From positions 2,978,001 through 3,038,000 of the forward strand of contig CM060732.1 of the NCBI GenBank assembly GCA_030704615.1: DNA of 60,000 nt, in the 5' to 3' direction. The stretch comes from Takakia lepidozioides. Taxonomy: Eukaryota > Streptophyta > Takakiopsida > Takakiales > Takakiaceae. This document shows, piece by piece, positions 43,601 through 52,589 of the stretch. The notes beneath the pieces were generated by a model. It searched no databases, was not told the origin of the DNA, and was given only the letters and a program-made list of their open reading frames with translations. Each line of letters opens with the position of its first letter. Within the stretch, counting starts at the first letter, position 1. The translations under genes and the position numbers were made by a program.

Positions 43601-44274
43601 GACAACCACCCAGTTCTGGTTCTGCAGGCACTTGCATGTATGGAAAGCCCAAGTATGGCATACAAACAATGCCAGAGGCTCCCCCGGTGTGGCCGGTGGA
43701 ACCAGGCTGCGATCTGAGTCAGGTTGAGGCCGACGCCCTTACTGCTGCAGAATTTCGGATGGTGCAGCGCACTAACGTCCCCAGACAACCATTTCCGCTT
43801 CCACAGCCTCCACCACCGACCCCTGTGAGAGCAAGAACAATGGGACGCGACAACTCTAAGCATCCTATACACTGTTGGGGGAAACTGAAGAGGCGGCGAC
43901 CTCCCTCAAAAGTGAACGAGACAAGGATGGGGAATGCACTTCGGATGAACTGTACAATCCAAAGCTCGACAGAAGTGCCCCCACCAGGCTTCGGGCGTGT
44001 GTATCAGATGGCCACGGCAGGCTCAGCTGTTCGCAATGAGGTGTACACCATCACCATTTCAGAATTACCCACCTGCAATTGCACCGACTTCCAGATCATG
44101 GCGAAGAACGGGGCATCATACTGCCCTTGCAAGCATCTGTACTACGTGTACCTAAAGAGACTCCGGTGTAATTCCACAACTCATCACTTCATACATGCAC
44201 CAGGGTTGTTACAGACGACATATCTTCGCCGCATTGCAAGATCTGGAACTTCCAAAAACGGCAAGGTCAAATAA
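40686..44274 (+). pseudogene. MULE2: SWIM/MULE-type transposase gene, nearly full length, mutated
   Basis: Domains in order: N-terminal module (LEEERKDVHG, WHVPPSDTILYRAVG); acidic linker with VFDISDEEDE; a Cys/His module (HDGHPWCVTKT, NETDWTGTTHHPF, FKCAHCKEPPTC); a RNase H-like core with candidate acidic residues in GAHVYDYH, FRGSMADNAQANW and NTNMAESVHSSW, and CGFHWMQ between; a Pro/Ser-rich linker; and a SWIM finger at 44073-44141 (CNC, then CPCKHLYYVYL). An 83-bp GT-AG intron at 42757-42839 joins GLNMRE to ERCLDSD. Lesions: frameshifts near 41895 and 43690, a shift near 42700, and TGA at 42221 where MULE1 has CGA. The transposase would cut and move the element. This copy is inactive as read. 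Confidence 0.8.
44073..44141 (+). other. SWIM zinc finger of MULE2
   Basis: The CxC...CxH pattern is complete: CNC at the start and CKH within CPCKHLYYVYL. It sits at the C-terminus after the DDE core, as in plant MULE transposases. Confidence 0.8.
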
Positions 44275-44330
44275 AAAACTATTATTTTAATACTTTTTTA
44301 ATCTGCCGCATTTCCAAATTTGGAGGAGTC

Positions 44331-44433
44331 CGCTCATGAAAACCGCGTGTCTTAGACTTCGGCTCATAGCTCATGCGGCTCATGCGGCTCATGGCTCATG
44401 GCTCATGATTTCTACTCATGAAATAGTAAACCT
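44331..44433 (+). repeat. GCTCATG words at MULE2 right end
   Basis: About eight GCTCATG or CTCATGAAA words precede AAATAGTAAACCTCCTT. The MULE1 right end is nearly the same. The Penelope-like element begins directly after it. Confidence 0.65.
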
Positions 44434-45082
44434 CCTTGGAAGGAATGGCTTCAAGACCAAGAAGCTGGTTCGAATCCTGATAAAGTTCCTGGAACATGGC
44501 TCTTTTCCTAGTCTCCACTTCCCGCTACACGAGCTAATTACCAAGCTAAGAGGTACAATGGATTCATCATGACCTTATACCTGTCCTCTTTTGTTCAAGT
44601 GCCTGGAATGTGTTCGAGGGAGGAAGTAGGCTTTCCTAACCCCTTTGGCAATTTTGTCCCGGGGTTGGGAACTATTTTTTTTGCAGAGGGAGAAACCTTA
44701 TGAAGGGGTCTGGTATGCACTCCCTTACGGGGTGAGTGCATACCACACTCACTCCATAAGGGATTGCCATACCAGGGGCTGGTTGGTGGGTGCCCCCTCT
44801 CCCTCTGTCTCCCTCCCTCCTTGGAATTGGCCGGTTTTATCAGTGATAATTTCCTGTTTTTTCATCCATACCGGATGGACTCTGGCAGGTTTTTTCACCT
44901 GCCCTATAACAAATTTTCATCCATACCGGATGAACTACCAGGGTGGACACTGAATTACCTCTAAGCTGAGTCTCTGATTTTTCATTCCTTACCGGATGAG
45001 TTACCAAAGAATGAGGAATTACCTCTGTGGGGGTTGCCACTGGCATCCTATTTTTCCATCCATACCGGATGAAAAATGACAT
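44434..45082 (+). repeat. Upstream pseudo-LTR of the Penelope-like element
   Basis: It starts GGAATGGCTTCAAGACC, encodes the last residues NGFKTKKLVRILIKFL to LRGTMDSS, then carries the 3' untranslated region with hairpin words. It matches 49793-50456 with few differences and stops matching at about 45082 (ATGAAAAATGACA). Confidence 0.88.
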
Positions 45083-45443
45083 GATATTTTATTTTATTTT
45101 CATTCATCTTTTATTGCTTTTTTGTCCGTACTGGATAAGGCAATTTTTTTTGGGATGTTGAATGACCTGTTAGGAGGTAAAACCGATGCCTTGGATGTTA
45201 TCTACTGTTTTTTCATCCTACTGATGGACTTTTCCACGGATGAACTCAATGATTTTTTCATCTGAACCGGATGAAATGTACAGCTTCTGATGGCCCTTGA
45301 CTGATGTTAATTACCCTTAATTATGGTTAATTGAGGAGTGAAACCCTAACCCCTACCCTAAAACCTACTGTTTAACCTAGCTACGGATGACATCCGTCGG
45401 GTTTTAAAGAATATGACGTTGATTACTCATCCTGCACGGATGA
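44862..45443 (+). repeat. TCATCC-ATACC-GGATGA hairpin words
   Basis: TCATCCNTACCGGATGA, usually preceded by five or six T, occurs at 44862, 44917, 44982, 45055, 45258 (variant) and 45427 (variant). In the downstream repeat it is found at 50218, 50271, 50355 and 50428. Each can form a 5-6 bp stem. Confidence 0.78.
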
Positions 45444-46600
45444 AAAATTGGGCAAGAGCCCTAAGCTGTCTCTCCCGCCGTCAGAAGCACGAGCAGTGCT
45501 TCTGAGCTCACGGTAAGAGTTTATGGTGTCTGCGTTCTGCCGCTGCATCGTACCCGTGCTGGGCAATCTCCTAGGGATGCGCAATGGCGGCGCTTTGTTT
45601 TTTCTTACAGGCGGGAGACAATGCTGTGAATGCATCGTCTCTTTCCCTCCTCTGGCTTTTAATTTTCGCAACGGCGCTTGTGCTGGGAAGTATCTCTCTC
45701 TCCCTTCTTAAACCTAGCAAGTGTGCTTGTATGCTTCACTTCTCCTTTGCTTTGCTGGAGGTGGCTTGCTGGTGGCGATGGCGCACAGTTACCTTCCCCA
45801 ATCGCTCAAGGGTGATTAGGGTTCCTTTTGTTTTATGTCTTTCTATCTTGTTTTTGAGGTTCTTAGTTGACATCGATGACAAATGTAGGGGTCTGTGATT
45901 CATCCGGGGTTCCACAATCCTCACTAACCTGTTGGTTTTTGTGGGGGCTTGTGATGGGACCAGGTGAGGATCCCTACTTGCTTTGAATTCTCTTGAGCTT
46001 GCAAATACGGATTTGGGCAAATGGAACCTATAATGTATGGCGTCTTGACTTGGCTGCTGCCTGCAGCCCCAATTTCGGTCCGCTTGCTCCTGGTTTGGCA
46101 TGTTGATGTTTACTTTTGACTTATATTTTGCTGCCTTTGATGGAGCACTTCGGCCTGGCAGGCTTGTCTCTTGAAGCCCAGCATCTGGACCTTACCTTGT
46201 CTTGAATCTTTGACAACATTGCCTGTGGATTATTAAGCTAGGTACTGTTTTGGCCTTAAAGAGGAGTTATGGTTTATGGGTAAGGCATCAATGGATGTTA
46301 GGTTCTAAGGAAGAGGAGGCCCTGTTTTTAAAGATGGCAGCCTGATAAGGCAATGACAGGCCTCTTTCAAGCCTGGGTTTGGTGTGGAATGGAGCATAGT
46401 GAGGTTTATTTGCAAAACCTGGCATAAACGTCCTGAAAAACAGTGTTGGTAAGCTCTACTAGACCTTTGCCAAAGATTATTTGCCTTATTTTGCCATCAG
46501 ACCAGGCACCTGCAATGTATGATTTATTTTTTGGCCAAGTGGGCTTGGTCTCGGGCACTCAAAGTGTTTGTGTGTCCATATCTTGAATCTGTCTTTTCTT
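45083..46600 (+). other. Leader of the Penelope-like element, no gene
   Basis: No supported frame on either strand. It includes a short telomere-like stretch at 45341-45365 (CCCTAACCCCTACCCTAAA). Confidence 0.5.
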
Positions 46601-47290
46601 CCATGCCAAGATGCCTTACATGATGCATGTCTTGGGCAATTATACATGGTATAGAATGAAGTTGCAGTCTGTCTTGTCATGCCCAAGAGGGTTACTTGGT
46701 TGCATGTTTGGAATCTAATAAACTGCAGGCTGGTCCATCAAGATGTATAAATGACTTGAATCTGTAGTATGGCAGGCTGTTCTTAGCTACCCAAGGGGCC
46801 TTGCATGATGCATGTCTTGGGGTACTTACAAATGGCAAAGAGTGAAGCTGCAATATGTTTTGTCATGCCCAAGAAATTTACTTGGTTGCATGCTTGAAAT
46901 CTGATAAATTGCAGGCTGGTCCTTCAAGGTGCTTGTATGAACATATCCTGAATCTGTAGTAGGGCAGGCTGTTCTTACCTACCCAAGGAGCCTTGCATGA
47001 TGCATGTCTTGGGTTACTTACAAATGGTAAAGAGTGAGGCTGCATTATATTTTGTCATGCCCAAGAGGATTAATTGGTTACATGCTTGGAATATGATAAA
47101 CTACAGGCTGGTCCATCAAGATGCTTGTGTATACATATCTTGGATCTGTAATGTGGCAAGCTGTTCTTACATGCCCATGATATCTTGCATGATGCATATC
47201 TTGGGATAATTACGGATGATATAATCTGAGGCTGCAATTTAACTTGTATTGTGCAAGAGGGTCACTTGGGTACATGTCAGGAATCTGAAC
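46600..47290 (+). repeat. About 190-bp tandem repeats, four copies
   Basis: CATGATGCATGTCTTGG recurs at 46619, 46804, 46996 and 47188, spaced 185-192 bp, with shared TTTGTCATGCCCAAGA and AGGCTGGTCCATCAAG. They lie in the 5' leader of the Penelope-like element. Confidence 0.85.
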
Positions 47291-47719
47291 ATGAATAAAC
47301 CCCGCCCTCCCACCCTGTATTATCATGACTGAATGGGTGTTGTCACTTGGTATGCTATGACAAGATTGGAAGTTTAGATGGTGCCCTGTCATGGCTTTAA
47401 TTGACAATGACCCTAGTGGGTCTTGTCCATGTCTTGACATGACATGAATATCTTCCCACTCTTCCTTTTCTAGTGTACTTAGTGGTGTTTGTACACACTA
47501 TCTACCGTCTTCCTTTATGGTCATTTCATTGCCAAGTTGAGCTACTAACAAGATTCTTATGGACTGGCAGTGGTCCAGCATATAACTTCTTGTTTGGGAA
47601 TGATGAAGATCAGGTTTTCTTGGTGTATCAGTCCCTGACCTCCACCAATTCCAGCAATACTGGCTGCCATAAGTCACCCCAAGTGACTTCATTTGCCACT
47701 ATGCAAGGGCTGGATTCTG

Positions 47720-49928
47720 AAATTCTGGAGGATTCTCAGACTCTATTTACATACTGGAGGACGGTTGCAGACTGATTGAAACCCACGCCCATGGCAGGAA
47801 ATTCATCACTCATGCGGCGAAGCCTACCCCCTTGGGATTCATACATATGTTATACCCCAACCGAGGTATGGAATGGATAAGCCCTAAAAACATGATTAAG
47901 GAAGCTTTGGTGGCTCATGGCCAACATGACCTTGCTCTCCTTGTTGATGAGATTGTCTTTGGATGGACCTATCATAAACAATGCAGTACTGAATTCTACC
48001 AGCCTGCTGTTGTTTTCCGTGATTTCAAATTCATGCAAGATTTGATTATGTCACCAGAATGCGTATGTGACATCACAAACAGGTTTCGTGCGTTTGGTGA
48101 TGAGGCTACTAAAACAGAGTTCCATCTATCTGGCTCTATTCCCAAACAGCATGTACGTACCATGGATCTAAACATCATCAGACATGACAGATTGAAAGCA
48201 GTGTTCAGCCTAGGTATGAATCACATTCCTCTCAAACGCACCTTGCTGAAGGATGTGGTTGAACAAGTCCACTCTGCTTTTTTCAAGACATGTAACATTC
48301 TACAAGTAGATACTTGTGAGGATTGGGTGTCATCTTACAGCTTGTGGTTGAAAAACACATGTTGGGATAGATTGAAACAAAAAGCCAGCAGACGCAATGG
48401 CCATTTCAATCACCATGTAAGAAATCCTTTTATAGTGCAAGAAGCACGGGATGAACTTACATGGCTTCTTTCTCACCTTTACATGTCCGGACTTGACAAG
48501 GCTAACAACAATGTGTGTTTTATGTGTGTGAAGCACATAAGAACTCAAGCGTACCACCGACTGATGGGTAAAGATTTCAAACCCTGTTCTGAAAATGAGG
48601 TATGGCTTTCACCCAATTCTGTCATGTTAAGCATTTCTGAAGAATTATGGAACTTGCTACCTGAGATACCAGCAGTGGCATGTAACCTCCCCTACATGAT
48701 GGGAATTTACAAGCTACACAAAAAGAAGTACCGCTGGATTACCAATGCCCATAATTGTATTTTCAGCGAACTTGCCAGTCTATTGACACGTGCCACCATG
48801 GACTTAATGCCTTGGGTAAAGGAATGGGTCAAAGCACGGCTTGATACTTATGAAAAGTTTTTCAAAGTGTCCACTGCCATGTACTGGATAATAGACAACA
48901 TCTTTGATTTTACTCTGAATCTACCTGCAAAGATCCATGATGTGTTTGTCGCTGACATCACTCAATGTTATGAAAACATACCTTTGACAGGTGAAGATAA
49001 TTTGGGTGCCGCCATCGAATACGTGGTTCAGATTGCCTTCCGACAATACCACATTGCCCACCCTCGATCCAATCACTCACTATGGATTCCAGCCAGGAAT
49101 GACACCTTTGGGAAGTGTAGGTGGGGACCTTCCTCTCCTAAAACTGGTACATGGATTGAGCTCTCCGAAGCTAGATTGCTTGGGCTCCACAAGTGGTTGA
49201 TGACTCATTGCTTTGTTGCTTTGGGGGATAGAGTTTGGCAACAAGTTTCTGGTATACCCATGGGTTTTTCATGTTCTCCTTTATGGTGTAACATTTACTT
49301 CTTGTCCTATGAACTAAGATTCATCCTCCGATTGGCGGCTCTAGGACAGTTCCAGCTTATGGCTAAATTCAAGTCAGCCTTCCGGTACATTGATGACATC
49401 TGTTGGTTGAATGTTGGTGATGCTAAACTATTTCTTGATCCTTCTACGGACAGAAATAGCCAAAACCCATGGTGGGTTTACCCACTCAATGTAGTGGAAA
49501 TTAAACCGGAGTTATTAAGAACCAAGGATGATACACCTTACACTGGCCTGGAAGCTTGCTTTATGAATGTGCAGATAAGTGTACTAAATCCTGATACTGG
49601 CTTGTTTCAGTTCCGAAAATATGATAAGAGAAGGATGCTGCCCTTTTCTTACACACAAAACATCCAGTTCCTTTCTAACCGACATGTAAATCAGTCTTAC
49701 AATGTGGTGGTCTCCCAAGCCTTCCCTATTCTGTATATTTCCAGCAGCATTGACTTTGCCTTGAGTGAATGCTGTGTTCTTATCCAAACCCTTGGGAGGA
49801 ATGGCTTCAAGACCAAGAAGTTGGTTCGAATCCTGATAAAGTTCTTGGAACATGGATCTTTTCCTGGTCTCCACTTCCCGCTACACGAGCTAATTACCAA
49901 GCTAAGAGGTACAATGGATTCCTCATGA
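47720..49928 (+). CDS. Penelope-like reverse transcriptase
   Basis: The frame is open from about 47720 with no stop to 49928; the first ATG is near 47847 and the upstream residues (GCRLIETHAHGRKFITHAAK) look coding, so an upstream exon or shift may supply the start. Motifs: MGIYKLHKKKYRWITNAHN (the KxHK, R-P-I type region), DVFVADITQCYENIP (catalytic Asp, as in DxxxLYTNIP of Penelope enzymes), VSGIPMGFSCSPLWCNIY, and FRYIDDICWLN (the YxDD active site). The C-terminus ends in NGFKTKKLVRILIKF. No GIY-YIG endonuclease is visible, so it may be an endonuclease-lacking type or have it elsewhere. The frame is intact and could be functional. Confidence 0.78.
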
Positions 49929-50456
49929 CCTTATACCTGTCCTCTTTTGTTCAAGTGCCTGAAATGTGTTTGAGGGGAGGAAGTAGGCTTTTCCAACCCC
50001 TTTGGCAATTTTGTCCCGGGGTTGGGAACTATTTTTTGCAGAGGGAGAAACCTTATGAAGGGGTCTGGTATGCACTCCCTTACGGGGTGAGTGCATACCA
50101 CACTCACTCCATAAGGGACTGCCATACCAGGGGCTGGTTGGTGGGTGCCCCCTCTCCCTCTGTCTCCCTCCCTCCTTGGAATTGGCCGGTTTTATCAGTG
50201 ATAATTTCCTGTTTTTTCATCCATACCGGATGGACTCTGGCAGTTTTTTCACCCGCCCTATAACAAATTTTCATCCATATCGGATGAACTCAGGGTGGAC
50301 ACTGAATTACCTCTAAGCTGAGTCTCTGATTTTTCATTCCTCTTTTATTGACTTTCATCCATACCGGATGAGTTACCAGAGAATGAGGAATTACCTCTGT
50401 GGGGGTTGCCACTGGCATCCTATTTTTCCATCCATACCGGATGAAAAATGACAAGA
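49793..50456 (+). repeat. Downstream pseudo-LTR of the Penelope-like element
   Basis: It matches 44434-45082. It includes the end of the reverse transcriptase frame and ends at ATGAAAAATGACA followed by a TA run, which marks the element end. Confidence 0.88.
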
Positions 50457-50489
50457 TATATATATATATTTTTTCATTGGCACGACCTG

Positions 50490-50620
50490 GGCCAGGCTCA
50501 TGCCACGTTAGCATCAGCACCACGTCAACGATGTGAGCGTAGGCTCACGCCATGTCACCGTTGTGTGAGCGTACGCTCACACGCTCACGCGCTAGGCTCA
50601 CGCGGTAGCGACGTTGCATC
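50490..50620. repeat. GGCTCACG / GTGAGCGT word cluster
   Basis: Inverted and direct copies of AGGCTCACGC, GTGAGCGTAGGCTCACG and GTGTGAGCGTACGCTCACAC. It abuts the gene fragment that follows and recalls 31745-31812. Confidence 0.65.
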
Positions 50621-51139
50621 ACGAAGAAGACGTGGTATTGGTCCTTGCGGCACATGCGCATTGTGTATATGTCTGTCACACCTTGGGAGCCCACAATTTT
50701 TACAAGTGTTTGCTTAAATGGCAGAGATGTAAACATGCAAGCGTCTGGGCCTGCTTCTCCCCATGGTAGTCAACTAATGCAAAATCCACAATTGGAGCCA
50801 GGTTCTGAATAAGACTACAACAAGTCAGAGTGCCATTGACACTATACCGGAGAACCTGGCCATCGCCCATCTCACCAACACAGCAAGGAAACCTCCCTTC
50901 ATCCACATATCTACATTGCAAGGGGAGCATCTGTATCGACATTGTCCCACTTGAATTTGTGGAATCCTCTCCTGTGCTTGAACGTCTAACTGTGCAATAT
51001 GAATCTCCCCTGTATCCATGGCAAGTGTCAATCTAGGTCGATCGCCCCCATCTGGCTCCCAACCCCATGCAGTGATGGTTGGTAAAGAGGAGACATCCCC
51101 ATCCCCATCCATTGCCTCTGAGGTTTCCCCATCGCTCAT
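50621..51139 (-). pseudogene. Captured DDB1/CPSF-A-like gene fragment
   Basis: Minus-strand frames together read MSDGETSEAMDGDG, WGWEPDGGDRPRLTLAMDTG, WMKGGFLAVLV, EMGDGQVLRYSVNG, NLAPIVDFALVDYHGEK and QGVTDIYTMRMCRKDQYHVF. This is the first beta-propeller (MMS1-N) region of the DDB1/CPSF-A family, closest in feel to the plant DDB1-like CPSF-A protein. A frameshift lies near 50865, and the expected GSLR segment is lost before QGVTDIY. It ends at the GGCTCACG cluster. The fragment cannot be a whole gene; gene capture by a mobile element is likely. Confidence 0.72.
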
Positions 51140-51179
51140 ATAAGCAATGAGCTCCCTTCTTCTTCATCTAATTTTCTTT

Positions 51180-51494
51180 GAAACTTGTACACAGCAGCTG
51201 TGCGGAGATGCGTGGGAGTTCTCAGATTAAGAAGCAAGAAGTCCGCTGAACGAGAAAGAAGGACAAACCCCAGCTATGCAAATTCCCGGTGCAAATTCCC
51301 GGTTTCGGGCAGTCCGGGCAGATATAAAAAAATTGACGACGACGATGACGTGGCTACGAAACGTGACGACGAAATGTGGCGACGATGACGTGGCACTATG
51401 ATACCCTATTCCTGCTCTACGCTAAACTAGCTTCCGATCTTCGGTCGTCGCTAGAATTTATTTTATATTTCGACATAGAATAGCGTATGCACCT
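51180..51494. other. No gene; TGACGTGGC and AATTCCCGG short repeats
   Basis: Contains GACGACGATGACGTGGC twice and AAATTCCCGGT twice. This may be the other flank of the captured fragment. Confidence 0.4.
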
Positions 51495-52435
51495 AAGGAG
51501 AGGCCCTCCCGCGGGTCTGCGGGTCTGCTAGTGGGGCATGAGGAGACCCTCCATGCTGCAGACCATCCATGCAGACCTTGGGGGGGTCACTCCCCGTATT
51601 TTCAAAACCACGTGAGAACAAATATAGGACGTAGTTTATTTTTTGAGGTAAAATTTAAAATTTTTTTACTTAGAAAATATGATAGGACAATATCCTTTCA
51701 CCCAGTTTTTAAAAAAAAAAATCACAAAAAATCCAAAATTTTACTTAAAAAGTTAATGTAATAAAGGATTTTATCTACATAATAATATATCCATCCTTGT
51801 GAAGTTTATCATAATTCATCCAACTCTAATCCATCAGGATGAAATCTTCTCAAAACTTCATTCATTCATCAGGCTTATTTGCTGAATAAGCCTGCTCTAC
51901 CCAAATCTGGGGGTCCTTCGATTATGATGTTTTTGAATTGGTTCTCTAAAGATAGAGGTCACCTGAAGTTCAAATATGATTCCAGTGATAGACAGTGGAT
52001 TGATGTTGAGACCATAATCTCAACAGTGACTATGACATTTGAACCATATCAGAACTTGTACTCTTTAGATCCAAGTGATGCTGCGGCTTTGAATGAGTTC
52101 GTGGTTAATGAAAATTAAACTTTTCCTTGGGTCCAGCATTTGACTTATATATGGAATGTTGTTTGTGTACATGCTTTGAAATTTTGCAATTATTTAAAAA
52201 GACAACTTAAAATAGGGTCTAATTAATTGTTGCAAAAAAAATTATAAAGAAAAATAGGGTATCATGAAACAAAGGTTTGATAATATTACCTAAAGATAGG
52301 GTGGAAAAGAATGTAAAATTTTAAAAATATAGCCTAGTATAAATATACCTTTATATGCACGTGATATGAAAAAGATACATATAGTGACCCCTTTTGCAGA
52401 CCCACGGGCCGGGTGGGGTGACCCTCTCCTTTGAG
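51495..52435. mobile_element. Short TIR element (MITE-like)
   Basis: The left end AAGGAGAGG, then GCGGGTCTGC, is mirrored at the right by GCAGACCCACGGGCC and CTCTCCTTT; GGGGTCACT also occurs near both ends. The interior is AT-rich with one small frame of unknown nature (51879-52118, IMMFLNWFSKDRGHLKFKYD). AATAGCGT and AGCGTCTT-like sequences lie just outside. Family and target duplication are not clear. Confidence 0.5.
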
Positions 52436-52589
52436 CGGGCCCCACCATGTGTGGGCCCGCAATGCATTCAAGACGCTATTAATCTAAAATGAGATTTCTT
52501 CAGAAAAATATAAAATTACCTATACTATACAATAACATACGGTAATTTAAGGGTTTTCACACCCAAAAATGTTTTTATAACCTTTCTTT

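Larger units (their letters stand above)
44434..50456 (+). mobile_element. Penelope-like retroelement with flanking direct repeats
   Basis: A reverse transcriptase gene (47720-49928) is flanked by near-identical direct repeats: 44434-45082 upstream and 49793-50456 downstream. Both repeats begin with the last 45 or so codons of the reverse transcriptase frame and continue through the 3' untranslated region. So the upstream repeat is the 3' end of a preceding tandem copy, the pseudo-LTR arrangement typical of Penelope-like elements. Confidence 0.78.

Noticed and set aside
45341-45365. Telomere-like CCCTAAC / CCCTAAA stretch
   Set aside because: Only about three imperfect units. Too short to claim a telomeric junction, although telomere-linked Penelope elements exist.
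44862-45443. Hammerhead ribozyme, expected in some Penelope pseudo-LTRs
   Set aside because: The GGATGA words resemble part of the core, but I found no CTGATGA with a matching GAAA and cleavage site.
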